Source: Termitomyces sp. T153
Lineage: Eukaryota; Basidiomycota; Agaricomycetes; Agaricales; Lyophyllaceae
NCBI GenBank assembly: GCA_018296165.2
Contig: JACKQL020000119.1
Coordinates: forward strand, 62,001-126,000
Reading direction: 5' to 3'
DNA: 64,000 nt
Notes under the pieces: model-generated
Told to the model about the DNA's origin: nothing
Seen by the model: only the letters and a program-made list of their open reading frames with translations
The model's database searches: none
In this document: one piece after another, positions 1 through 11,258 of the stretch
How positions within the stretch are numbered: position 1 is the first letter of the stretch
Layout: each line of letters opens with the position of its first letter
Made by a program: the position numbers and the translations under genes

Positions 1-353
1 GGAACCAAGTTTTGATGCTATCCCACTTGCCCCTTCTTAGAACAGGTCTATCGTGACTTGCCCTTACCAGTTTGTCCATAGCTGATAGTTTACGTAGGTA
101 AATATCAATTTAATAACTTGGTAACTAAGAACAAAGGTATAATCAGATTGATCGATGAGTACATATATAACCAATAAAACTCGATAGAATAGTGTCGAAA
201 AAAGCCTGACGTGATGAAATTAATATATTGCTCCATGGGTAAAATCAGTAACCTGTAAGTAAATCAAACTCGACCCATAATCGTACACAGCGCAGAAACC
301 ATTGCACCTTCCTCACTGACTTAGACAGATTCTCTGAACGTGTTAGATATCAG
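1..353. other. intergenic, no gene seen
   Basis: AT-leaning sequence downstream of the minus-strand F-box gene. I see no coding frame, RNA gene or clear repeat in it. Confidence 0.5.
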
Positions 354-1680
354 TTAGATATACTCAATCGCCACATAGCCAAAAGACGAGCGTACCTCTT
401 CTTCCGCGGCTATCTGCTCACCCCACGAGCGCCGTGCAACGGGGCTAGTCAACATGATCCTTCGTTCTACTGCACGCTGCCGCTCAGGCACGAACTTGAC
501 CAATCCCCTTGCACCAGATCGCGGTAGGAAGCAACTCTCGACGGTCTCGCGCGTGACAGTCGAGATCAAACTATGAGCGTAAACCCGGATTGTAAGTTCC
601 GTGAGGCGGAATGCGGTCTCTGACGATGTTACAAGAGAATCAAGCTCAAACCAATTGAGAAGATCGAGGTTCGGGATGTCGTTTTTACCCTCGTAGATAG
701 TTAGAACGGCACGTTGAAGAGAAGCGTGTTTAGTATGTGTGAGCAATAGCTCTTGGAGCAGCTTCGGCCATCCGTTAAGAAGAGTAAATGAGAGAAGGCT
801 AGGACAATGGCTGAGATCGATCGTGTCGGTTAACAGGTCTGTATCGAAGTTTGGACGTTAACTCTGAATGTGTTTCTATGATTAGCATAGACGGACCTGC
901 GTAGCTATGATCCAACAGATCAAGTGTAAGATGCCGCAGAGTACTTCCGATGCGTTTGATGGCAGCTCCAACAGAATGGATATGTGACTCAGCAACCCCA
1001 TAGAAACGCATAGTAGAGATAGGAGGCAGAGTTTCCAACTTGTTGAACCATTCGAGGAAAACGTGCAACCTCAGCGAAACGAAGTTAAGTGTATGGAGTC
1101 GTTCGGGTAAGCGGAGATGGGATGCAGGAGTATTGAGCTCTTGGGTCCAGGGGCTCATGAATAGGGTGAATGTCTCCAGGCAAGGAAGGGAGCACACAAG
1201 TTGTACGATATTCGCGAAGTCTTCGAAGACGACTTGATTGAGTTCAAAAGTTGTAATCGATGCGAACAGAACTGGCATTCCAGTGACCATATCAAGCCCA
1301 GCCTTAGACTGAGTGAGATATAAGGATTCGATAGAACTGAAATGCTCGACGCCGGTAGGGAGGTTGTTCAGCTCTGTAAGCATCAGCCTGCGAGCGGCAG
1401 TCAAGAATACAGGGGGCGGAAGAATGCCGAAAATATCATCGCAGTTTTTCGTAGTAAGAAGAACATCAGAGAAGAGATGATATCTGCTTCGCGCCACCCA
1501 TGACCTGCTGATCAGACTGCAAGTGTTCAGAGCGACTCGATCGTCGGCCAGTTGGTCGATAATAAGGTCTACGAGTTCAGAAGGAATAGATTCGTTAAGA
1601 ATGAAGGATTCTTGGCTAGCCATGATACCTAGCTGTGAACTCAAGTCAGTATCTGTAACACCGGTGGATGGAATGTTCAT
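354..1680 (-). CDS. F-box domain protein, two exons
   Basis: Predicted 422-aa F-box protein, probably a substrate adaptor of an SCF ubiquitin ligase. Exon 1 is complement 897-1680 and exon 2 complement 354-838. The 58-bp intron (839-896) has a GT donor and CAG acceptor, and its removal keeps the frame (a split Asp codon). The F-box lies near residues 25-70 (SIPSELVDLIIDQLADDR, then NTCSLISRSWVARSRYHLF), the pattern usual in agaric F-box genes. The rest is leucine-rich without a repeat I can name, so the substrate is unknown. The start is the ATG at 1680, the first in frame before the F-box. The gene stands alone, diverging from the membrane-protein gene about 300 bp away. Normal CpG content and no disablement suggest a functional host gene. 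Confidence 0.85.
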
Positions 1681-1987
1681 ATCGAACCATTTCAGCGGAT
1701 TGTTACTTTGAGGTCAATGATAAAGCAGCGTAAGTAATGAGGGGCTTTTTTATTTGACAACCGCGCTTTTTAAGAGAGCCGCTCTGTGGAGTGTCGGTGT
1801 AGAGGTGGATGAAAAGGAGCAATTTCGTTGTCCCCCGGATCTTACTATTGATCGCGGATCAGTCGAGCCGAGATTGCCTAAGAAAATCTGATCACGTGTG
1901 ACCCTATTGAAGGAATGACGTGATCTGATGCGGTGGTTACCACGCAACCTCAGCTACTTTTTATTACAAACGCTCTATCTCGATTCA

Positions 1988-3439
1988 ATGACGACACAAA
2001 CAACTGCAGTTTCAAAACCAGATTCACTGCGCCATCGCACCCACGCCCTTGACGGCAAGATGCACACGACCCACTCCATAACTTTTCCTTCTGGCAGTAT
2101 TACTTCCTCTGATTCAAAGGACTTTACTTTGACGTCTGACTTCGGAGAAAAAGAAGCTGAAAAGGAACGTCGCAGGCGACCAGTTCTGGCGGAAGATGAA
2201 AACGATTCTAATTCTGAGGACAGCGAAAACGCAGAGGACGTCATTAGCGCGCTGGGACGAGAAGAACAAGATGTGTCAGAGTCCCCAAATGCAAATTCAT
2301 GGACCCAAGGTGATACAAACTCACAGAAAACCCATACATCTCGCGCTTGGTATGAATTTGATCTTGCCGTCCTTGTTGCTCTCGTGTCTCCCATCGGAAA
2401 TTGGCTCACAGGCGGCGACTACATCAAGAATGTTTGTCTCATCATGTTTATCATATTTTACTTGCATCAGATTATAGAAGGTTCGTTTCAATCGGATCTC
2501 ACGAAATTTTTCCTGACCTACTTCTGAGCAGTTCCTTGGCAATTATATCATAAAGCTCGTCCTCGTCGACGCGCACCATCCATCCCTCCTTCCACCGTTG
2601 AAGACCACTACAGACACATAGCCGTGTCCGAACTTCGCACTCTTGAATTGTTTTTCCTTGCCTTGACCGCTCTCTCGCCCTTTCTTGGTGCTGTGTTCTT
2701 GCGTTACGCTACTGCCGCTGTAATCGGAGAAGAAGCTGTCTCCTGGTTTAATACTGCGCTCTTTGTCATGGCTACTGGCATGAGACCGTGGTCTCACGTT
2801 ATTGAAAGACTCAAACAGCGCACGACAGATCTCCACGACGTCATTCATTATCCGTCTCCAGAACTCTCTGCTAATGACATACGTGTACAAGTAGTGGATC
2901 TGATGAAGCGCGTGGAGCACTTTGAACGCGCGCTATCAAAAGCCAGGGCAAAGATCATAGATGCCACCGAGGAAGTATACGAATATGTCGACGAGGCAGT
3001 GGCCGTGGTCGACCGCACAGTCAAACGTCAGGAAAAGAAGTACGAAAAACAGGAGCTGAGAGTACGTGAGATGGAACAGACGCTCGGGGGTTTCAAAGGA
3101 AAAGGGAAACAGCGCACTGGCGTCTCGGGGCTGACCATTCGCACATCCCCAGCGTCACCATCGCTTCTAAGCAAGATGTTGCCTGCATGGATGCTTCATG
3201 ATCGGCAGCTTCAAAGCGCATATTCGCCGTCTTCATATTCGCCGACGTCGAAGCACCCGTTACGTGCCTTCCCCTCTTCGTCCTCGACGCAGCTTCATAC
3301 CATCGCTGAAGAAGAATCTGCGAGATATCCGGTACTGGCGTGGCCTGGAGCTATCATCTCTCTCGCTCTTGCTAAAGTTGGTTATATTGCAACTCTGCCT
3401 CTCCGTACCGTTCTCCGCATGATATTTGAAAGGTACTAG
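1988..3439 (+). CDS. conserved fungal multi-pass membrane protein with coiled coil
   Basis: Predicted 466-aa protein of unknown function, resembling an uncharacterised membrane-protein family of higher fungi. Exons are 1988-2480 and 2532-3439. The 51-bp GT-AG intron joins LHQIIE to VPWQLYHKARPRR in frame. The N-terminal ~120 residues are Ser/Asp/Glu-rich and probably disordered. Hydrophobic segments follow: DLAVLVALVSPIGNWL, VCLIMFIIFYLHQII, LFFLALTALSPFLGAVFL and WFNTALFVMATGM, with a last one near the C-terminus. Between them lies a charged helical stretch (roughly residues 275-345, rich in K/E/Q) that looks like a coiled coil, then a Ser/Pro-rich linker. The ATG at 1988 is preferred over an upstream GTG. 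Membrane location is inferred from hydrophobicity; the organelle is not evident. Confidence 0.75.
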
Positions 3440-3797
3440 TGCTCTTTTGCTTCTGTTCTGTTGCTCGTCCGACTGCTTGACTCTGACTTTGCATTGAACT
3501 ATTCATCTTAAAACACCCTGTATCACATTTCGTGTCTCTTTTTCTCTATCTCTCGAAGTACTGTGCGATGTGAAGTCTCCAGCCCAGTTCTCCTTCCTTC
3601 TTCTCATCCGCCCCTTGTCACATTTCCGAACGTGATTTAACACACGAACCACTTGTATCGCGCTGCTAGCATTGAACCTATAGAATGAGTGTCAGTCATT
3701 CATAGTCATACCTTTGTAAATCACTTTATAAAATGAGGTCTCCGTTCACAAGTACTTAGATCTTATCTTATCCTAAACACTGGTCACCGTAATTATC
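3440..3797. other. 3' flank and spacer
   Basis: Pyrimidine-rich sequence after the membrane-protein stop. It probably holds that gene's 3' UTR and the promoter of whatever follows. No gene or repeat seen. Confidence 0.4.
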
Positions 3798-3971
3798 ATG
3801 TCATCCAGATTTTTTCAAGTAGTGACCTCTTTCCTGCTTGTTTTTGTGACCATTCTTGTTCTTACATTCGCGGGGTGCAGTAGGAGCTGTGCTTCAACTA
3901 CGACTTGGATTCTAAAGCCGCGAGTAAGGATGGAGCATGAAGAACGCAAGGGAGAGGAAAATCGCTTGTGA
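3798..3971 (+). CDS. possible small secreted peptide, 57 aa
   Basis: Short ATG-to-TGA frame. The first ~27 residues form a strongly hydrophobic signal-like helix (SFLLVFVTILVLTFAG) followed by GCSRSC and a charged tail. The composition would suit a secreted or lipid-anchored peptide. There is no recognisable family, no intron and no homologous copy in the window. A 57-codon frame with a hydrophobic start can arise by chance, so this is only a candidate. Confidence 0.22.
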   Translation: MSSRFFQVVTSFLLVFVTILVLTFAGCSRSCASTTTWILKPRVRMEHEERKGEENRL

Positions 3972-4197
3972 AACGAACATTCACAATGACATGATTCCAA
4001 TTGTGGTGTATGGTATAATTGTTGTTGTTCAGTAATTCCTACGCTACACATCGTTCAAGTGGGCTTCGATGGTATGGAGGGACACGGTGTCTGGCATTTC
4101 TAATGCTTATCTCACGAACTTGGTCACGCCTTGTGTCATGAGTTCACTCATAAAACTCGAAGTTTGAAGGATGGTGCCCCTTAGGTCGTTATCTCTC

Positions 4198-5951
4198 ATG
4201 GCAGACTTTGCGACATTCAAGGCTCATTTCCAAGGTGACGTCGTTACGCCCGATGATGCTGATTACTCGAAGGCAATTGCGCGTTGGGCAGTCAACGCAC
4301 AGCGGCGTGCGAAGGTTGTGGCTTTTGTGAAAAATGAGGAGGATGTACGGGCAGCAATCATATATGCCAGAGACTCGGGTTTACCCATTGCCATTCGTGG
4401 TGGGGGGCATAGCCCAGCGGGTGCTTCGTCATCTGAAGGTGGACTAGTGATCGATCTCTCCCGGTACCTCAATGAGGCAAAGGTTGACCCAGAGAAGCGT
4501 GTGGTCTATGTGGGTGGTGGCGCGTTGTGGGACGTTGTGGATAAAGAAGCGATCAAATATGGCCTAGCCACTGTCGGCGGAACTGTCAATCATGTACGTA
4601 GGTTGCCACTTGCCTCTTGCTCTATCGCTGATTTTCTTTTCAGACTGGTGTCGGAGGGTAGGTCCATGTCATATCACGACAATCTGCCCTGACCCGTTTA
4701 ACTTAGACTTGTCCTTGGCGGTGGATATGGATGGTTGAGTCCAAAACACGGCCTTGCAATAGATAATCTTGTCCAGGTATGACTTCCTAATCGTGATCGC
4801 AAGAGGATTTCGACTTTGACTCCAACAGGCCACTGTCGTCACCGCCGATGGGTCCATCCTGACTGCCAGCGACACTGAGAATCCGGATCTTTTCTTCGGA
4901 ATTCGAGGTGGTGGATGTAATTTTGGAGTAGTGACAGAGTTCGTGCTCAGGCTTCATCCGCAAAGGGAAAAAGTCTACGCTGGCATGCTTGTGTTCCCAC
5001 CACCTATGCTGGAGAAACTTGTCAATGTCACCCAGAAGTGGTCAGAAAGAACTGGAGAGAAGGAAGCGATGATGCAGGTATTGACGATGGGGCCTGATGG
5101 CAAGGCAAGTAACTTCCCAAGCTGTGTTGTTGAGCTATTTAACGTTAGTTCTAGTTCGCTATCTTGGTAGTTCTGTTCTTCAATGGATCAGAAGCTGAAG
5201 GACGTGAGAATTTCAAAGCCTTCTTCGACCTTGGTATGTATAATTTCTGAATGCTGCAGACTCTTATTTGAAATTCCTTCAGGTCCTGTTGCAGATTTCA
5301 CCAAGGAAATTCCATACGAAGAGCTCAACACGTTACAGGTAAAGTATAGCAAATTATCTGATTTCATGCAATCATGAAATGATTCTATCTCCAGAACCAA
5401 ACGCAATTCCACGGGCAAGGGATGTATATGAAAGGGATTTCCCAACGCAAACCAGACTTTGAATCGATCACTAAAGCTTTTGATCACGTACAGAAGGTCT
5501 CTGGGCCTGAATTCAAGGCTAACATTCTTTTCGAGTACTTTCCCCTCGCTAAAATCAATGCTGTATCATCAAACAGTACTGCATTTCGACGAGATCCGAC
5601 GTCCAGTGTGCTGGTGCTTATGAACTGGAAAGAGAACACGGAAGAAAATGCGGAGCGCGGGAGAATTGTGGCGCATGAACTCGCCAATTTCATTGTTGAC
5701 GGACAACAGGGAGTGTCGCCAACCCAGATCTTGGGTTACAGCAACTACGGTAAGTTCGTTATTCGATCGTGGAAAATGTCCCATCACATATGCGCGGAGC
5801 AGATCCGGGAGCTGTTAGTGGGAAGAAGGACGTAATGTCTGACAAGGCGAAGGCAATTTTCGCGGACAACTATCCTAGACTTCAGAAAATCAAGAAACGC
5901 TATGACCCAGACAATATCTTCAGAAAATGGTTCCCTATTACTCCAGCTTGA
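4198..5951 (+). CDS. FAD-linked oxidase, berberine-bridge-enzyme type
   Basis: Predicted 465-aa flavin oxidase of the FAD_binding_4/BBE family, which oxidises alcohols, sugars or amines and passes electrons to O2. Eight exons: 4198-4593, 4644-4657, 4707-4776, 4829-5104, 5155-5233, 5283-5338, 5395-5749, 5800-5951. Every junction keeps frame. RGGGHSPAG holds the His expected to bind FAD covalently. Where bicovalent members have Cys, this one has NHTGVGG, so attachment is probably single, as in 6-hydroxy-D-nicotine oxidase. A Gly-rich FAD loop (LVLGGGYGWLSPKHG) and the C-terminal BBE segment YDPDNIFRKWFP are present. Exon 2 is only 14 nt, and intron 4 (5105-5154) uses a GC donor (GCAAGT). The first in-frame ATG is 4171; 4198 (MADFATF) is preferred from family starts. 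No signal peptide is seen. Broken copies lie at 52.6-53.7 and 62.8-63.9 kb. Confidence 0.88.
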
Positions 5952-7164
5952 TCCAGTCACGGCCGAACAGGAATCCCGAGTTATGAGTGAGTACGGTATT
6001 GCCTTTTTGTACGATAACAAGTGAATGAATCGATGTAATGGTTGATCGATGGAGTCTGTATCAAGAGCGTGATAGGGCATCTCGATGTGGATCATGCAGC
6101 AGGGTTACTGATCACTAATCAAGGTGGTGAATATAATGAAGGCGCATCCCTCAAGGGAGACCTTGTGAATGACTTTTCAACTACCTTAATGGCGCAAGAA
6201 CGGGCCGCAGAAAAGGGTCTCGCTTATGTTGATGGAATCTCAATCAGCAATTACCACTTGGTGGATATGACACTTCTGTCAGCTTATGGATAAGAAATCC
6301 TCAGCTCATCTACGTTATGTCCTGATCATCTTAAGTACATGTTCAGATAACAGATTCAAATTCGGATTCGGATTGTTTGCGAGTAGCATTAGTAATACTG
6401 AATGCCATGCAGAAATTTTGGCTTTGTCGTGTAACCGGTTTCGAGTCGGCGCACACATGCCATCTCGTGCCGATCATGATTCTTCTTATCATCTTATGTA
6501 CCTACCATGATCGTAAGCTTGGATTGCTTTACAAAATTGGTGGCAGCCATGAACCATGAACACATGATTTCCAGCAGATTAGCAGAGTTTATGCCCTTTT
6601 ACCTCGCTACACAGCCATTACACACTCGGGATCGCGACGTAAAAGCGCGTGTCCCAAAGTTCCGCACTTGCGCGGTTCCGTAAGTGCTTATTTCCACAAA
6701 GTTAGGTTCCAGTCGCTTGAGGCTTATATCCCGCGATGGCCGGGCTTGCCGAAGAGTTGCTTAGCTACTCGTGTAAAATTAGCAGTTATTACTTACCTCT
6801 TCTTCCTTTCGAGTTGAAGCCCAACCTGGATGTTCGATGGCTTTGAAGTGACTGTGAGTATCCTGGAATTCAGCAATATCTAATGTCATTCACTTCATAC
6901 ATCATTTCTCGCGAGTTAAATCAGGAAAAAAAAAACAGTTATCAGAGCTTCAAAGTTTCAAGACGCCTCAAAAATACATGAGGTGATGTGTCCCCCCAGT
7001 TCGATACATTGGGCTTTGAAGTGTCGTGAAATCACAAGGAAACGGGTGAATACTTTCTCTTGTTCAGTGGCTTGCCGTTTGCTTTCAGTGATGTGCGATT
7101 ACTAAATAAGGTCGTAGGGATCACTGAACAAACAACTAAACCAGAAGTCGAAGGGGCTTAACGT

Positions 7165-7222
7165 TATGAAAATAGCTGTAACGATATGAAAACAGCTGTA
7201 ACAATATGAAAACGGCTGTAAA
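7165..7222 (+). repeat. 20-bp tandem repeat, about 3 units
   Basis: Unit close to TATGAAAACAGCTGTAACAA, repeated three times with one or two changes. The paralogous site near 51.35 kb has about two units, so copy number has changed since duplication. Confidence 0.75.
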
Positions 7223-7949
7223 CAGTCAGTGCCTTACTGCGCTCAATCACCCACTCAATTTGACATTGATTCATCAAGGACTGAACAGCAATTAAAACAG
7301 CAAACTCGAAGAAAGCCCATCGACACGAAGCTTTGTTGGCCTCGGACGGCTTGTCCTCAGCATACAAAGTATCATGAGGTGAGCGAAGCTACTGCTTAAG
7401 GACACGATCTGACAAATAATGTTCCCTGATCTCACATCAAATCATGTCTACTGGCTTGGTGCCTTCGCTAGGTTGGTACCCATGATCAGCCTAGACGAGG
7501 GAGTATGGCTGAAATCATGTATGTTGGAGTAGAACTGGGAGCTAGATTGCGGCCCCAAGGAAATCAGTGCAGTAAAAAGCTTCATAGATCATCACAGCCA
7601 ATCATTCCTTGTTCAATTATCGAGGAACATTATCGTTTTTTATCAACTGCGATTCTCATCGGCATTGACATTCGATTTTTTCTTTGCAGGACGGATGTCG
7701 TGAAGGGACCCCTGAAATTGTACACGACATCCGTAACAGGGGACGTGTCTATCATTGAAACTTTTACAGAAACCTTGTAGGAAATCACGGAAATATGCTA
7801 GACTTGGCTAATTATTTGACTTTTCTCTAGAAGTCAGGACATGGAGAAGAGCACTTAATTTGGGATTTGCATAATTGTAGCGGTGTTTGAGAGTTCTGGT
7901 ATCTTATTCAAGCTTTGAAAAGCTTAAGCTTCAATAAACAACTCAAGTG

Positions 7950-8032
7950 TCCCGCACTCCACGCATGCCACCAGACTCCACGCATACCACCTACACTGCC
8001 CCACGTATGCCGCCACACTCCACGCACTGTCC
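7950..8032 (+). repeat. ~21-bp imperfect tandem repeat
   Basis: Four or so units built on CTCCACGCATGCCAC-like sequence. The related region of copy 2 (about 50.52-50.59 kb, opposite strand) has a diverged version. Confidence 0.6.
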
Positions 8033-8246
8033 ATGAATTGGAAACTGTCAGCAACTGTTGAGAATAGCCGAGCTCACATGATGGAAGGAATAAGCTAATT
8101 GGACACTTAACATCAATTGATAGACAGATCTGTCATAGCTACGCGCTTCTCAGCGCTTGTAACATCGCGTGCTCTGCTTCTTACGCTGGGTTCTCTGTCT
8201 GATTTCCCAACACAAGCACTAAGCATCTTGCAAATACCTCAAGTGT

Positions 8247-8362
8247 CTCACCCCTGCCCCGCAAAGGCCAAATTTCATACCCTGCCCTGTGAAGGCCAAA
8301 TTTCACACCTGCCCCCCAGAGGCTGAAATCTGACCTGCTCCCTGGAGGCTGAAATCTGTCTT
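8247..8362 (+). repeat. ~27-bp tandem repeat, 4 units
   Basis: Units run from CCTGCCCC through AGGCCAAATTTCA or AGGCTGAAATCTG. The first two share GGCCAAATTTCA and the last two GGCTGAAATCTG, suggesting stepwise duplication. Nothing coding is evident. Confidence 0.65.
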
Positions 8363-8784
8363 GCATCACAAGTGCTGAATCTTGCAGAGATCTTTTGAGT
8401 TCAGCAACATTACTGCTTTTATCTTTGTGACTCTCTATTTCTGTTTTCTTTTCTGCTGTATGTCCAGATGATCATTGACAAATAATATAAGGGATGAAGG
8501 GGATCCTTAGACATGAAGAGACACAAGATTGGAAATTTTGAGAAGTGTCAGGAAGTGTCCAAATTGTCAATGCCAGATCTTCACATTCTATCATTGATGC
8601 TGAGAATACCTACAGTGTATGGTGGTGGAAAGATGGATGAGCCTAGCAAGTCAAATCAGACTAACTGACTGAGTGAAACAGGACTTACAGCCTGCCTCAA
8701 AGGCATCAAAGGTCTGAAGAAAGACAGCTATTCTTCACTTGACACCCAGTTCTACTTGGCACTTCAGCTACTCAACTTTCTAAA

Positions 8785-9294
8785 ATGTTTGCTCATGTCA
8801 ACACTGTCTACTTGTCTCTTGTCTTTGCTCTCTGTGCTTCCAGGGCTATTGTCAGTGTCCAAGATGATGCCCCTAACTGCAGTAGTGGCTCCACAAACTG
8901 CTGCCAATCCACCACCAAGGTGAGCACTGACTTCAAGTTCAGTGGGTCAAGTAGCTCTTATTGTTCTTTACTAGCCAACTGATACTATTGTCACTGTGTT
9001 GGCTGTGCTCCTCAGTATTGACCTTGGATCTAAAAACTGACAATCTATGCAGTAAATTGCAGTCCCATCATTGGATCTTTCTGGTAAAGTCTGTGTAAGA
9101 TATAGAATTGATACAAGCTAGCTGATATACTAATCAGCACCAACCAAGTTGCTTGCTGCACTGGAAATACCTTTGTAAGTATACTTGACTCTAGGAATGT
9201 GTAGTCACTGATAATTGCCCTGTAAAAGAGTGGCCTCATTACTCTTGGTTGTTCCCCCATTAATATCAGCTTGCAAGCCAACTGGAATGTATAC
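8785..9294 (+). pseudogene. class I hydrophobin, copy 1, splice site lost
   Basis: Paralogue of the hydrophobin gene at 49227-49773. Exon 1 (8785-8919) encodes a signal peptide and the first Cys and Cys pair (NCSSGSTNCCQS). Later exons still encode LNCSPIIG, a split Cys codon, QVACCTG and LITLGCSPI, so all eight Cys codons remain. The break is after exon 2 (from 8975): about 27 bp present in copy 2, including the GTGAGT donor, are missing near 9033, and read-through meets a stop at once. The exons contain almost no CpG, unlike copy 2. Copia-D inserted at 9295 next to the C-terminal codons. A rare unseen donor cannot be excluded without RNA data. Confidence 0.78.
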
Positions 9295-9565
9295 TGTTGA
9301 ATACAAATACTCAGTCAGTGTAGTAACAACTGATATTAGTTATGTACCTATTGAATACAAATACTAGTAATGTTAGTACTTTATGTTTCTATTGGAATAT
9401 ACAACATACCTCAGTCAGTGTAGTAATGACTGAGGCTGTTCCAATTCCAGTCTCTGATGTATATCCTCTGCTGTATAGTTTTTCCTCCTTATCTCATTTC
9501 CCTCTGTGTGGCAATCCTTATCATGTGTGCTCCTGACTGTGCAGTGTTGTGATCCTTCTTCAACA
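9295..9565 (-). mobile_element. Ty1/copia element D, 3' LTR
   Basis: 271-bp LTR with TGTTG/CAACA ends, read on the minus strand. A purine tract (CAGGAGGAG on the minus strand) precedes it, adjoining the copia coding remnant at 9588-10126. It truncates the homology with copy 2 of the duplication, so it inserted after or at the duplication border. Confidence 0.7.
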
Positions 9566-9587
9566 CTCCTCCTGACTCACAATACTG

Positions 9588-10126
9588 TCAGTCAATGAAC
9601 AACCATAATGCATGGCATATTTTGTGGTGCTGTGGGCACAGCAGTGGCTTGGTGAAGATGTCAGCAAGGTTCTTGGTGCTAGGCATGTATTCAATTATGA
9701 CTTTTCCTTCCTCCACTATGTGACATATGAAATGATGTTGCACATCTATGTGTTTAACTCTGTTATGGTTCCACTTGTTCTCTGCAATTGCAATTGATCC
9801 CATGTTATCCCCCTTCAGGTTTGCTGGGTATGGCACACTGAGTCCAATTTCTGAAAGGGCTGCATACATCCACTAGATCTGTTTGCCTGCTCTTCCCAAT
9901 GTGATGTACTCTGCCTCTGTTGTTGATGTGGATACCACATCTTGGAATTTTGTGCTCTAGTATGTAGGACCTCCAGCCTGCAGGTATACTCCTCCTGCTA
10001 TGACTTCCTGGTGTCAATGTCCATTGCAAAATTTGCATTGAAGTATACATGCAGTATGTAGTTGGTGTGACCCTCACCCCCATATTGTATTCTGTAGTGT
10101 AGGGTACCCTTGATGTACCACATGAC
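9588..10126 (-). pseudogene. copia-D RNase H C-terminal fragment
   Basis: The minus frame 9588-9869 carries the copia RNase H tail: KHIDVQHHFICHIVEEG, then IEYMPSTKNLADIFTKPL. Sequence to about 10126 continues the RNase H region in broken frames. It is cut off by the family B LTR at 10127, so the 5' part of the element is absent. CpG-poor and not functional. Confidence 0.85.
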
Positions 10127-11258
10127 TGTCACAACCCACTCCTAAACCTCTGGACCTTCCCCCAAAACTCCCTACCTCTCTGGAGCCTCTCCTAATGCTT
10201 CCTCCAATTCACTCCAGCCTTTGTTGACCTACAGTGTCCACCCTGGCTAACTCCAACACTTCTCTGGCAAACCTCAACAACCTCCTGGCAAACCCCAGCA
10301 CATCCCCTGTGGGCCTCCTCAGCTCCCTCTCTTGCCTACAAGGCCCCTGAGCCTCTCTGGCACTTCCTCTGGCATAGGCATACATCACTCAACCACCCCT
10401 GTGACACACACAACCACTTCAGAGTTCTCTGACAATTATGGGGCAGACCACATTCCTATTAGAATATTACCATGGCCTGCCCTCTAATCAGAGCTGACAC
10501 CCACAAACCCTGTGTGGCTCCAACAAGCCCCGCTGTTGTGCCCTCAACCTCCAGAGAAGGTCCAGTAGTTGGTATATAAAGATGTAGAGTAGCATTCATT
10601 ACCTTAGTCTTGATATTATTACTTGATATGTTTCTGATTGTTTGTCTCTTGTGTTTTGTGTTCCGTGTTACATTCTCCCTTCTCTCAGTCTCCTGGTCTT
10701 GTTTTGTTTTGTCTCCATCTCTGTTATCATCTCATTAATGCTTCATATCTTTACTTGAATCTATCTTTGTTCTTGTCTCAATCTTGCCTCAACTCCATCT
10801 TGTCTTGTTTGACACAGTTTCCTTTATTGTGTCCAAGTCCTTTCAACCTTAATGCCATTACACACTCTGCACTTACAATTACAAATCCCAAACACTCTTA
10901 AACCAACTTTGGACCTTGCTCTTTGCTCAGTCCCAAAACCCATCAACATTCATTGATCTCCCATCAAACTCTGGCCCCACTCCCATCACTTGCATAGCCT
11001 CCATTTGCCCTGCACTTCCAATACTCACTTTTGGTCTTGTGCCTGACACCCCTTCAAGTCTAAACCTTCTCTGTATCTTGTCTTAGACTTCCCTGGACCA
11101 CCCTGAACTTGCTTGGATCACTCCCCCCCACTTATCCTCACAAGTATCCAAAGTCCTGGACCTTTCCTGAACACCAGGTTATCAGTGCAGGACATTGCAT
11201 CCACCTAGTAAGGACTTGCCCAGTGCAGCTGAGCCCCTGTGGTCAGTGAAACCTGACA
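10127..11258 (+). mobile_element. LTR of family B, CpG-poor copy
   Basis: About 1.13 kb beginning TGTCACAACCC and ending AACCTGACA. It is homologous to 37135-38196 (-), 58233-58670 (+, partial), 55660-56012 (+, partial) and the solo LTR at 59640-60758 (-). Flanking pentamers (ATGAC left, TAATA right) do not match, so insertion history is blurred. Compared with the solo LTR it has lost nearly all CpGs. Confidence 0.75.
10573..10580 (+). promoter_or_regulatory. TATA-like box in LTR-B
   Basis: TATATAAA lies mid-LTR. The solo LTR keeps TATATAAG at the equivalent place. This is a plausible core promoter of the family B retrotransposon, by position and sequence only. Confidence 0.4.

Larger units (their letters stand above)
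5952..8784. other. long spacer between oxidase and hydrophobin
   Basis: About 2.8 kb without a gene I can support, present in both duplicated copies. One frame, 7505-7780 (+), begins MAEIMYVGVELGA and has a counterpart at 50728-51051 (-). The two agree for about 45 residues, then diverge through indels, so coding potential is doubtful. Three short tandem arrays are listed separately. Confidence 0.5.
4777..9294 (+). repeat. segmental duplication, copy 1
   Basis: From intron 3 of the oxidase gene to just past the hydrophobin, this block matches the reverse complement of 49237-53667 with many small indels and substitutions. The right end stops where copia-D inserted (LTR from 9295). Copy 1 keeps the intact oxidase but a broken hydrophobin. 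From about 8.4 kb rightward, most CpGs seen in copy 2 are TpG or CpA here. Confidence 0.88.

Noticed and set aside
1975..2409. 144-codon minus frame
   Set aside because: Shadow of exon 1 of the membrane-protein gene on the other strand.
7950..8362. CRISPR-like array of short repeats
   Set aside because: Units are contiguous with no unique spacers, and the genome is eukaryotic. These are ordinary minisatellites.
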